From Prevotella micans DSM 21469 = JCM 16134 (GTDB taxonomy: Bacteria > Bacteroidota > Bacteroidia > Bacteroidales > Bacteroidaceae): DNA of 46,204 nt. The translations under genes and the position numbers were made by a program. The stretch spans positions 1 to 46,204 of the forward strand of contig NZ_BAKH01000015.1 of NCBI RefSeq assembly GCF_000614105.1, written 5' to 3'. The notes beneath the pieces are model-generated. The model was not told where the DNA came from, made no database searches, and saw nothing but the letters and a program-made list of their open reading frames with translations. Below are positions 9,484 to 18,546 of the stretch, piece after piece. Position 1 is the stretch's first letter; the number at the start of each line of letters is the position of its first letter.

Positions 9484-9726
9484 TTAGAGCCACAGCCATC
9501 TTATCCCGAATTGGCGTAATTCCCTGAACTTGCCAATTCTTTGATTGGTCTTCTTATCGGTTGTCATCCCTTGCCTACTGTTCCACTCGGAGGATTTGCA
9601 TTCCTCGCCTGTGGTAATGGCGGTACTCTTTCCGTCTATGGTGATACGGCAGAGAATAGCGGTCTTGCCGTCTGCTTTTATTTTCTTTCTGTTGATGTAA
9701 AACAATATCTTAAATGTACTTCTCAT
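9484..9726 (-). pseudogene. 5' fragment of a tyrosine integrase (arm-binding domain only)
   Basis: Eighty codons encode only the arm-type DNA-binding domain found at the N-terminus of Bacteroidota tyrosine recombinases: FKILFYINRKKIKADGKTAI, then TIDGKSTAITTGEECKSSEW and KTNQRIGKFREL. The expected core-binding and catalytic domains (about 300 residues) are absent, and the frame ends in LWL and a stop. I looked in the other frames downstream and saw no continuation. It begins 12 bases after the stop of the complete integrase, so it is the truncated second member of a tandem integrase pair. Confidence 0.75.
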
Positions 9727-9738
9727 AAAAAATCTTGG

Positions 9739-10968
9739 TTAAATGGTTAAACGCAAATCTTCAGTGAAAGAAAGGAAACGGTTAAACTCCTCAAAGAGTT
9801 TCTGCGGTGTAACCTTCGCATAACGTTCGGTCATACTTACGTTCGTATGTCCGAGCATCTTGCTCACCGTTTCAATAGGAACGCCCTGCTCCAATGTGAT
9901 AAGTGTGGCAAAGGTATGTCTTGCCGTGTGCGAGGTAAAGGGAAAAGAAATACCTGCTCGTAATCGTAAGGCTTTGAGACAAGACTGATAAGTGGGATAT
10001 TTTATGAAAGGCAGTAGTGCTTCCCTTTCATCGCTGTGCATTTTCTCAATTAACCGAACAGCTTCGGGCAACAGCTTGATACGACAAAGCACGCCCGTCT
10101 TCTGCCGGTTGAACTTCAACCAAAGGCTACCATTATCATCACGAACAAGATGCTTCTTGCTTAGTTCCATCAAATCACAATAGGCTGCACCGGTATAACA
10201 GGCGAAGAGAAACACATCACGAGCGGTTTCCATTTCCTCTTCCAACTCATCAAAGCAGATTGCCTTCAACTTGTCCAATGCTTCTTGGTCAAGTGCCTTC
10301 GGTGTTTTCTTGTCTCCGCGTTCTATATGGACTTTGTCAAACAGAAGCGTATCAGCCAGCCCCTCACGATAAGCCAGCCTGCAGCCAGTCTTCAAATCTG
10401 CTGCAACTCTGAAAAATGTGCTTTGCTGATGACCGAGTTCGCCAAGACAGAACGTCTGCAATTCGTAGATGAAGCTTTCTGTAAGCTGCGAGAAAGCCAA
10501 ATCTGAAACATGACACTTCTTCTGAATGAACTCCTGCAATCGTTTTCGAGTGGAATAATAGGCGGACATAGACTCTTCCTTGATGTCTATACCGATATGG
10601 CTTTCCTTCTCCTTGATGAGCATATCCAATCTCTCGATGAGCATACATCGTGCCTGCACACAGCCTTGAAACTGTTCCTTTACATCGGTTGCATCAAATG
10701 GCTGTCCTTTGGCAATTAGCGACTGATAGGCAGATTGAATGGAAAGCAACAGGTTCTCCAATCTCCCATTTACCTCCACCGCCTCGCGGCTCTTGCCGTC
10801 CATTCTGCTCTCACGTGAATTCCATAAGTCGGGATTGCAGGAGAGTTTACAACTGAACTGGGCAATGGAACGCTCAATGGTAATACGCCCCATAATCGGA
10901 GCTTTCCCCAACTTGTCCAAACTGCTCTTTTTAAGGTAGAGCAGCACCTTCATTTTCTCTGTTTTCAT
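9739..10968 (-). CDS. Tyrosine-type site-specific integrase
   Basis: The 409-residue protein is a full-length tyrosine recombinase of the Bacteroidota mobile-element type. It has an arm-binding domain (1-90, KVLLYLKKSSL and APIMGRITI), a SAM-like core-binding domain (about 110-210) and a catalytic domain with HTARHTFATL (His, Arg), LGHTNVSMTERY (His, Tyr nucleophile). The position of the first catalytic arginine (TGLR in most relatives) reads TGAAYCD, so it is missing; the CTnDOT integrase is known to lack this arginine too. The upstream -7 element and GTTACC repeats probably belong to it. No excisionase, mobilisation or cargo genes accompany it, so the element seems to be a leftover. Confidence 0.9.
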   Translation of the reverse strand: MKTEKMKVLLYLKKSSLDKLGKAPIMGRITIERSIAQFSCKLSCNPDLWNSRESRMDGKSREAVEVNGRLENLLLSIQSAYQSLIAKGQPFDATDVKEQFQGCVQARCMLIERLDMLIKEKESHIGIDIKEESMSAYYSTRKRLQEFIQKKCHVSDLAFSQLTESFIYELQTFCLGELGHQQSTFFRVAADLKTGCRLAYREGLADTLLFDKVHIERGDKKTPKALDQEALDKLKAICFDELEEEMETARDVFLFACYTGAAYCDLMELSKKHLVRDDNGSLWLKFNRQKTGVLCRIKLLPEAVRLIEKMHSDEREALLPFIKYPTYQSCLKALRLRAGISFPFTSHTARHTFATLITLEQGVPIETVSKMLGHTNVSMTERYAKVTPQKLFEEFNRFLSFTEDLRLTI

Positions 10969-10986
10969 ACGCTTTAATATTTGTGG

Positions 10987-10995
10987 GCAAAGTTA
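10987..10995 (-). promoter_or_regulatory. -7 promoter element (TAACTTTGC)
   Basis: An exact TAnnTTTGC match on the minus strand, 19 bases before the integrase start, which implies a very short leader. Confidence 0.55.
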
Positions 10996-11066
10996 CCCGA
11001 ATTAAAGCGTTCCTCACTTACGCAGAAAACTGCCGACCGAAGCAACAGCCACACGAGCGAAAATAA

Positions 11067-11131
11067 TTCAGTTACCGAATGCTGCACCATCGTTACCAAC
11101 ATCAAAACAAGGTAACACTCTGGTAACTGAA
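11067..11131. repeat. GTTACC/GGTAAC repeats upstream of the integrase
   Basis: A perfect 10-bp inverted repeat, TTCAGTTACC (11067-11076) and GGTAACTGAA (11122-11131), encloses a second, nested pair, GTTACC (11092-11097) and GGTAAC (11111-11116). Four copies of one hexamer in opposed orientation about 100 bases before an integrase gene look like recombinase or accessory-protein binding sites. Confidence 0.5.
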
Positions 11132-11267
11132 CTTCTGCCTAAATCTGCATATTCCTGCCCTTTTTGAAAAGAGCACTTCTATGCAGATCGTTCCGTTTAT
11201 CACTCATTATCAGTTGGTTTGCGCCAGCTTCGATTTCTCTTCATTTTCAGTGATTAGTTACATACTT

Positions 11268-11526
11268 ACTCCATTCTATTTATATACAGAGTTCCTTTTA
11301 TTTATATACGTACTCCCTTCTATTTACATTAGGGAGTTGTATCATAGACATACTGGAGAAATCGAATTATCATCGTGATGAAACAAATTTATCATCACGA
11401 TGAAACGTTTGTATCATCATGATGAAACTAATTTTTCATAATGATGATAATTTAATTTCTCGGTTTAGAAAATAATGAGAGTACGTATACAAATAAAAGG
11501 AACTCCGTATATAAATAGAATGGAGT
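11268..11526. repeat. 48-bp inverted repeat enclosing the palindromic units
   Basis: The left arm 11268-11315 and the reverse complement of 11479-11526 agree at 46 of 48 positions (both begin ACTCCATTCTATTTATATAC). The arms are 163 bases apart and contain two 22-bp units each. Both mismatches are A against G, so a transcript could still pair through most of the stem by G-U in one direction. Confidence 0.8.
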
Positions 11527-11630
11527 ACGGGAATAATCGCTTCGGAATAGGGTTGTAATCGCTCGGGGATACGGGAATAGATACACGTGGACTAGCGTGT
11601 AATTTCTCGTGGATAAGCGTGTGTTATGAT
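11268..11630. repeat. Large array of degenerate 22-bp units
   Basis: This stretch of the 726-base gap between the integrase and the TonB receptor is built of blocks with exact 22-base spacing. TATTTA recurs at 11277, 11299 and 11321. Four palindromic cores of the type TCATCGTGATGA start at 11370, 11392, 11414 and 11436, separated by AAAC-rich spacers. TAATCGC-like anchors start at 11534, 11556, 11578 and 11600. The array ends about 13 bases before the -7 element of the TonB gene. Confidence 0.8.
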
Positions 11631-11642
11631 TAACTTTCCCCA

Positions 11643-11651
11643 TACCTTTGC
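11643..11651 (+). promoter_or_regulatory. -7 promoter element (TACCTTTGC)
   Basis: An exact TAnnTTTGC match on the plus strand, 43 bases before the TonB receptor start, immediately after the 22-bp array. It rules out the earlier in-frame ATG at 11626. Confidence 0.65.
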
Positions 11652-11694
11652 TTCGGTTCTCTTAATTATTACCATAAGACATAAAAATTATACT

Positions 11695-14020
11695 ATGAGA
11701 TTTATTCTTTGGCTGGCATTGATGATTTCTGTGCCGGCTATAGCACAAAAGAAAGTAACGGTAAGCGGATATGTTCAGGATGCTCAATCGAGCGAAACTC
11801 TATTGGGAGCTATTATTCAAAACCGAATGTCGAATGTCGGAACAACAACTAATTCATTTGGATTCTATACAATCACGATGCCGGCCGGACAGGTGAAGCT
11901 CCGGTGCTCGTATGTGGGCTACGGTGGGGAAGAGCTTAATTTGCAGCTCGACCGCGACACGGTTATTAACTTCCGGCTTAGACAGTCAACCGAATTGTCG
12001 GAGGTCGTTGTGGTATCGAAAAATAATGCTGGCATTCAGGCTACCGGAATGGGTGTGATTGATATTCCCGTAACTCAGATTTCGCATACACCATCGCTGC
12101 TTGGCGAAACTGATGTGATTAGAACGCTACAGATGTTGCCTGGAGTGCAGACGGGAATGGATGGCATGGCAGGGTTCTATGTGAGAGGTGGAAATGCTGA
12201 CGAGAATCTGATTCTGCTCGACGGGACGCCGATTTATAAGGTTGACCACATGTTCGGCTTCTTCTCCGTGTTTACACCCGAGGCATTGAAGAAGGTTACA
12301 TTTTACAAGAGTTCCTATCCGGCACGCTACAATGGGCGGCTGTCGTCGGTTGTGGACGTACGAACCAAAGATGGAGATATGCGCCGCTTTCACGGTACAG
12401 CATCAATTGGTTTGCTCACGAGCCGAGTGCAATTTGAGGGGCCTATAATAAAGGATAGAACGTCGTTCAACTTTTCCGGGAGAACAACCTATGTGAAGTG
12501 GCTCGCGCAGCCTTTCATGGAGAAGGACGACAAGTACGGCTATCAGTCTACGACCTGAATTTGAAGATTAATCACCGATTCTCTGACAAAGACCGACTCT
12601 ATCTCTCGGCCTATCGCGGTAGAGACGTGATGGACCAGGATACTAAAGATTATCCGAACCGTTTCGGCGTAGACGTAGGCTGGGGAAATACAATCGCATC
12701 GTTGAGATGGAACCACATCTTCGGTAACCGACTCTTTGCAAACACCACCGTTGCATATAACAACTACGATATGGATCTTTACAGCTTCGACCATAGCACT
12801 TGGGATAGTGGCAACTTCGAAAACATCGATGTTACTTACGGCTCGTCGATTAAAGACTGGTCTGCCGCCATCGACTTCGACTACGAACCTTTGCCGCAGC
12901 ACAGTATAAAGTTCGGCGGGTCGTACACTTATCATACTTTTGTACCCGAAGTTGTAGGCAGCGACTACCAGAAAAAAGGAATGTACGAGGAACCAACCAA
13001 AGAGACATTCTTGCTGCCGAAACGCCCAATATATGCCAACGACGCACTGGTTTATGCTGAAGACGATTGGAAAATCGGCGATGCTCTGACCATGAATATC
13101 GGCGGGTCGATGGCTATGTTCCGCGTTCGTCGTAAAACCTATGTAAGCTTTCAGCCCCGTGTATCGGTACGCTGGCAAATGTTGAACGACGTGGCATTGA
13201 AAGCATCCTACAGCGAAATGTCGCAATGCTTTCACCTGCTCACTTCCATGCCCATCTCAATGCCAACCGACCTATGGGTACCAATAACCGAAAATATTAA
13301 GCCCGAACGCTCGCGCCAGTTAAGCGTCGGAGCTTACTATACCGGGTGGAAAGGCTGGGAAATATCTCTCGAAGCCTACACAAAAAAGCTAACCAACGTA
13401 CTCGAATATAAAGACGGTATGGGATTTATGGGATTCTCGGGTAACTGGGAACGACTCGTGAGTATGGGCGAAGGACGCTCAATGGGACTAGAGTTCATGC
13501 TCCACCGAACCGTTGGACGGGTAACCGGATGGCTGGCCTACACGCTATCGAAATCCGATCGCCAGTTCAGTAAGGAAAGCGGAGTCAATGGAGGCGAACG
13601 ATTCCCCTTCACCTACGACCGTAGGCACAATCTCAACCTCGTGTTCAATTGGAAAGCAGGTAAAAACTTCGATCTTGACGCCACCTGGGCCTATTACTCC
13701 GGAGTAGCCGCTACTATAGCCCTCGAACAAGGCTACATAGTGACGCCCGAAGCTCGAAGATTGCCGACTATGTTTCGAATCGCAATAACTATCGTCTTCC
13801 GCCCACTCATCTGCTTTGTCTCGGGGCCAACTTTCGCAAAATGCTCAAAAGAGGCATTGAGCGCACATGGAACATAAGCATCTACAATGCCTATAATGCC
13901 ATGAATCCAACGCTCGTTATCAAGAAAGACAAAGTTGGTACGGGACAACAATATCCTAAGCTGAACAAAATAACCATCCTACCAATCATCCCATCATTCA
14001 CCGTTACATATAAATTCTAA
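11695..14020 (+). CDS. TonB-dependent outer-membrane receptor, two one-base frameshifts
   Basis: Once repaired, about 775 residues. In order: signal peptide (MRFILWLALMISVPAIAQ), a carboxypeptidase-regulatory-like domain (about 20-100, GYVQDAQSSETLLGAI), the plug (GVQTGMDGMAGFYVRGG, LLDGTPIYKVDHMFG) and a beta-barrel ending in FTVTYKF, with the terminal aromatic residue typical of outer-membrane proteins. Such receptors import ligands with energy from TonB. The frame breaks near 12544-12546 and again near 13757-13760; one inserted base at each restores YGYQ-VYDLNLKINH and TPEAR-IADYVSNRNNYR. The start at 11695 is set by the signal peptide and promoter. The DUF4249 lipoprotein gene follows after 5 bases, a common pairing in this phylum; the ligand is unknown. 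Confidence 0.88.
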
Positions 14021-14025
14021 GAGCA

Positions 14026-15066
14026 ATGAAACAATTCAAACCGGGCATTCTTATCGCCCTCATCGCAATATTGGGAGTTATCCTTACAAGCTGCAAGAAT
14101 GAAATAGACCTCGATCGAAAATATCTGAAACGAACCCTTGCCTTGAACGGCTATATCAACGTAGACAGTGCTGAAAACGTGCTCTCTGTCTCATGGACTG
14201 ACGAGCTTCAACCCATTCTCATCACGGATGCAACGATGAAGATAACCGTTAACGGTCAGCTTCGTCAAACCCTCACCGGGAGTAACGACATCTCAAAAGT
14301 CTATCGCATAAATACCCCGTTTGCACCCGGCGATCGCGTGCGAATAGATGTTGCGACGGCTGACGGTTCGGGCCACGCCTATGTCGAAGAAACCGTTCCG
14401 CTACCTATTGAGAAAATCGACGAACTCAAAGTCGAGGAAGTGAAGCAGGTGAGCTACTACGACAACAGGGGCGAGAAGGCAAAGAGCGACATGTACAAAA
14501 TTTCGGTACGATTCCGCGATAATCCCCAAACCGACTTCTATAGGCTCACAACAACCATCTTCCAAACCAGAAGAAATTTTTCTCTAAATACTTTGGAGTA
14601 TTTCAAACCCATATCTTTCCAAGGTTTCATAGCAACCGGCGACCCTGTTATGATGGAAGGTAAGCCAATCACTCAAAGCTCCGACGAAGCCATGAATGCA
14701 GCTAATGGTGGCAGCGTAGTTAACCGCTATGCCGTATTCAACGACCTCATGATGGGTGGGCGCGATTGCAACATCAGTTTCTACATTTCGCCCAATGAGT
14801 TCATACCCGAATTCCGTATTGACTTATATAATTTATCGGCCGACCTCCGCGTAACCGTGTGCTCATTCAGCGAAGCAGCCTATTATTATCTGAAGAGTCT
14901 CAACCTTCGCGAGTCGGAATACTACGACGATTACAAAGATCTCACCGGCCCAATCAAACTGCCCTCCAACGTTAGAGGCGGTACTGGTATCGTTGGCTTC
15001 TACACCTCCCGCAGTTTACCGGTGAAGGTGTTCGGTTCCGACCGCTATCCCGGTCTCTACAACTAG
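14026..15066 (+). CDS. DUF4249 family lipoprotein
   Basis: A 346-residue lipoprotein whose signal ends in ILTSC|K (Cys about 24). The mature domain is of DUF4249 type: LALNGYINVDSAENVLSVSW, then a beta-rich fold with DATMKITVNG, and a closing RGGTGIVGFYTSRS. DUF4249 genes regularly follow TonB-dependent receptors of the kind just upstream, and the 5-base spacing here indicates one transcript. By analogy with SusD-like partners it may sit on the outer face of the outer membrane and help capture the ligand, but this has not been shown for the family as far as I know. Confidence 0.85.
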   Translation: MKQFKPGILIALIAILGVILTSCKNEIDLDRKYLKRTLALNGYINVDSAENVLSVSWTDELQPILITDATMKITVNGQLRQTLTGSNDISKVYRINTPFAPGDRVRIDVATADGSGHAYVEETVPLPIEKIDELKVEEVKQVSYYDNRGEKAKSDMYKISVRFRDNPQTDFYRLTTTIFQTRRNFSLNTLEYFKPISFQGFIATGDPVMMEGKPITQSSDEAMNAANGGSVVNRYAVFNDLMMGGRDCNISFYISPNEFIPEFRIDLYNLSADLRVTVCSFSEAAYYYLKSLNLRESEYYDDYKDLTGPIKLPSNVRGGTGIVGFYTSRSLPVKVFGSDRYPGLYN

Positions 15067-15093
15067 GATGATATATAATTTTCAAAACAGCTT

Positions 15094-15476
15094 ATGAAGA
15101 TAGACCATATCGCAATGTATGTATGCGACCTTGAAGGCGCAAGAGATTTCTTTGTGCAATACTTCGGGGCAAGGTCCAATACCGGTTACCACAACGTCCG
15201 GACAGGATTTCGCTCTTTCTTTTTGTCTTTCGATGACAAGACACGATTGGAGTTGATGAGCAAGCCGCAAATGACAGACAGTGAGAAACAAAGGAACAGA
15301 ACAGGTTTATTCATCTTTCATTCAGCATTGGAAGTAAAGAGCAAGTAGATGAGCTGACAGCCCAATTAAAAGCAGATGGCTTTGAAGTTATAGATGGGCC
15401 TCGAACCACAGGCGACGGCTATTATGAGAGTTGCATAGTCGGTTTTGAGGGCAACTTGATAGAAATTACCGTCTAA
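15094..15476 (+). CDS. VOC (glyoxalase/bleomycin resistance) superfamily protein, one-base frameshift
   Basis: When the frame is repaired the product is about 127 residues, the size of a one-domain VOC protein. It opens with [20 protein letters not shown], carries [10 protein letters not shown], and after the break reads [20 protein letters not shown] and closes with [11 protein letters not shown], the usual metal-binding glutamate segment. One T is missing from a T run near 15306-15308. VOC proteins include glyoxalase I and antibiotic-binding proteins; nothing here identifies the substrate. Codon use and intact ends argue for a sequencing error rather than decay. Confidence 0.78.
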
Positions 15477-15600
15477 TAATCGCCCTTTTTCATTACCATA
15501 GATTCCATGATAACCTGTGGTAATGCTCTCTCCTAAATCGTAGGAATAGTACCGACAAATGAATCGACTGTAAATAATTGTCTATGGGCTATTTTGACAG

Positions 15601-15680
15601 GTATACGACTTGTGCACGACAAGTCGTATACCTGTGCCTCACAAGTCGTATACTTGTAGACTAGACTTGTCATATCATAT
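15601..15680. repeat. 22-bp array with strong dyads between the VOC gene and trkH
   Basis: Units begin at 15608 (ACTTGTGCACGACAAG), 15630 and 15652, 22 bases apart. The first is a perfect 13-bp inverted repeat, GTATACGACTTGT (15601-15613) with ACAAGTCGTATAC (15619-15631), and the second arm recurs at 15641-15653. It occupies the 231-base gap between convergent genes. A weaker hairpin, CATTACCA/TGGTAATG, is at 15491-15535. Confidence 0.75.
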
Positions 15681-15707
15681 CAAGCTTATGTTATGATGGG
15701 AGTTAAT

Positions 15708-17164
15708 TTAGTTCTGTCGCCAGAAGGCGGGGGTAAAGAGCACCAGTACGGTGAATAGCTCCAAACGACCCACAAGCATAAGGAATGAACATATCCATTT
15801 AGCAAAGACGGGGAGTTGGGCCCACGACATGGTTGGGCCAATTTCTAAACCGAGCGTTGGGCCAACGTTGCCAAGACTACTTAGTGTTATGGTTATGGCG
15901 TTTGTATTGTCAATTCCGGCTGCAATCATGGCGAATGCGCTCAAGAGGGTGAGGATGAGGTAGAGGCCGAGGAAAGCCATGAGGGTTACTCGCTTTGATT
16001 GGGGAACGTTCATACCGTCTATCTTCATTGGCAAAACAGCGTTAGGGTGCAGAATCTGTCGGAATTCGTTCCGAACAACCTTTATTATCATTATCCCGCG
16101 GATACTTTTTATTCCGCCGCTCGTTGAACCGGAGCAACCGCCGAAGAACATGCAGGCGGCCAGAACAACCCATGTAACGTGGGGCCATTTGGCAGCATCG
16201 TCGCTAAAAAGACCGGTGGTGGTTATGAATGATACGACCTGAAAAACGGAGCTACGGAATGCGTGTTCAACCTCATAGCTACGGTTGAATATCAGCTCCA
16301 ACATGATGAAGAGCGTAAAGCAGACAACCATTGCTGAATAGAATCGAAATTCGCTGTTACGGAATAGTTGACCAATCTTCAGCCGGAAACCGACGTGTAA
16401 AGCAACGTGAAGTTTATTCCAGATAGGAAGCAGAATATTGTGCAGACATATTCTTCGGCGGGAGAGTGGAAAGTCATTATAGAGCCGCTTTCGGTTGCGA
16501 ATCCACCTGTGGCCGTACTTGTCATGGAGTAGTTGAAAGAGTCGAACCATCCCATTCCGCAGAGTTTATAGCTTAGTATGCAGGCGACTGTGAGCAGTAG
16601 ATAGACCATCCAAATCCACTTTGCGCCGGTGCTTAGTCGCGGGTGAAGTTTACTTTTTATAGGGCCTGTAGCTTCAGCGGCGAATATCTTCACAGAGCCG
16701 CCGACCATCGAGGGGAGTATGGCTATGGTGAAGAACACAATACCCAATCCGCCGATCCATTGTGTGAGCGAGCGCCAGAAAAGTAGTCCTTTGGGTAGTT
16801 GTTCGGGGAAGTCGATTATAGTTGCGCCCGTAGTTGTGAAGCCTGACATGGTTTCAAAATATGCGTCGGTGAAGCTGGTGAGTTCACCACTTAATAGGAA
16901 AGGCTGCGTACCAAAAAGCGAGAAGATTATCCAAGCTACCGACACAACAAAGTAAGCCTCGCGGCGGCGCAGAAGATTGTCGGCATGCCGGCCGTAAAGT
17001 TTGAGCATCGCTCCCACGGATAAGGTGATGGCAATGCTGAAGATAAAGGCCAGCAGGTCGCCCGACTTACAATAAGCCGAGACAATTAGGCATAGGCCCA
17101 TCAAAGCTGCTTCAAGGCAGAGTAGGGAGCCGATAATTTTCGATATGATTTTCAGGTTCAGCAT
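15708..17164 (-). CDS. trkH: Potassium uptake membrane subunit TrkH, one-base frameshift
   Basis: Repaired length is about 485 residues, typical for TrkH. The membrane protein shows four selectivity-filter-like loops: SGFTTTGATI, TSTATGGFATESGS, SFITTTGLFSDD and LSSLGNVGPTLG, and a conserved CSGSTSGGIKS. It conducts potassium across the inner membrane under control of TrkA, whose gene ends 3 bases before this start. The frame breaks near 16377-16386: one base is missing in the GGC(C)TG context, and insertion joins LLYTSVSG to LKIGQLFRNSEFR. The second half continues to the normal C-terminus (FTPAFWRQ). Confidence 0.9.
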
Positions 17165-17167
17165 GGT

Positions 17168-18507
17168 TTAGTTGAATAGTTTTTCCACCTTCTTCTTATC
17201 AACGTCATAACAGAAGACAACTACTATGTCGCCAGCCTCGATTTGCGTGTTTCCCGATACGAGCATTCCTTCTTCGCCACGCACAAGGCCGCCGATTGTC
17301 ATTCCCTTGGGGATATTTATGTCTTTGATTGGCTTACGGGTAATTTTTGAGCCCTGTACGGGAATAAATTCGGCCACGTCGGCATTTACAGTCATTAGGA
17401 ATTTCACGTTGTCGACATTGGCGTCGAGTAGCATCTGGTAGATATGTCCGGCAGCTATGGCTTTTTTGTTGACGATGGTTCCGATGTCCAGGCTCACAGC
17501 CATGTCTACATAGTCGAAGTTCTCCACAGCCGCAACCGTTTTGCGTACTCCCATCTGTTTAGCGGTTAGACAGGCCAGAATGTTGGTTTCGGCGTTCGAC
17601 GTCAGGGCTACAAAAGCCTGAGTGTTATGTATTCCTTCCTCGACCAGAAGTGCAGTGTCGCGCCCGTCGCCGTTGATTACTAGTTTATCTTCGTCGAACA
17701 ACTCGTTAAGCACTTCGCATCGTGCGGGGTCTTTCTCAATTACCTTGACGTCCATATATTCGGGCATGGTTTTCACGGCTCTCACGGCTGTCCTGCCTCC
17801 GCCCATAATCATTACGTTCTTTACGTCGACATACTGCTCCTTACCTACAATCTTGCGGATGTAGGGAATATAATCCTTAGTCGTCATGAAATATGCCAGG
17901 TCATAGAGTTTCAGCGTGTCATTACCACCGGGTATTATCGTTTCGAAATGTCGTCTGATGGCCACGACATGATAGGGGTCATCCGGGCCACTGATTTCGC
18001 GTAAGGGTTTGTCCAGAATCTTGCAGTTCTCGCGCAGCTTAATGCCAAGCATGACTAGCGCTCCGTCGTGAACATCCCAGCGTTGTCTTACCCATGACAT
18101 TTTCAATCCGTTGATGATGTCCTTTGCAGCTAGCATCTCGGGGTATATTATGCTGTTGACGCCAACTTCATGGAAAAGGTCTTGGCTTTGCGGAGCAATG
18201 TATTCCGGGTTATCTACTTTCGAAACGGTCTTCTTAGCCCCGAGTTTATGGGCCATTGCACACGCCGTGAGATTAGCCGTCTCGCTGGGTGTTACGGCTA
18301 TGAACAGGTCGGTATCTTTCACTCCGGCTTCTTTCAAAGCTTTATACTGGTTGGAGAGGCTTCTATAGTCATCAGGTCGTAGTCGCGACCAACTCTTTCA
18401 AGGTTTTCGGCGTTGTCGTCGATAAGAATAATGTCTTGTTTGTTGCGCGAAAGCAGTTTTGCAAGATATGTTCCGATGGCATAAGCGCCAGCAATAATGA
18501 TTTTCAT
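17168..18507 (-). CDS. trkA: Trk system potassium uptake regulatory protein TrkA, one-base frameshift
   Basis: About 446 residues after repair, with the TrkA architecture of two RCK units: RCK_N (1-120), RCK_C (about 135-220), RCK_N (about 228-345) and RCK_C to the end. The first 57 codons (18507-18337) begin MKIIIAGAYAIGTYLAKLLS, then YDLMTIEASPTSIK; the downstream frame resumes with LKEAGVKDTDLFIAVTPSE. One A is missing in the AAA run near 18339-18346. The second unit keeps MIMGGGRTAVRAV. TrkA binds nucleotides in the cytoplasm and gates TrkH. The first unit has Tyr where the middle glycine of GxGxxG is usual. It follows dxs after 39 bases. Confidence 0.9.
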
Positions 18508-18546
18508 AATTCGATGTGAGTTTTTATCGGTTTCCTTGGGTTAGAG

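Noticed and set aside
11370..11447. The TCATC units as a CRISPR array
   Set aside because: Units are 22 bases with only short AT-rich spacers of about 10 bases that are not distinct protospacer-like sequences, and no cas genes are present.
12543..13235. A 230-codon minus-strand frame inside the TonB receptor gene
   Set aside because: Antisense to recognisable beta-barrel sequence, with no start context or promoter element.
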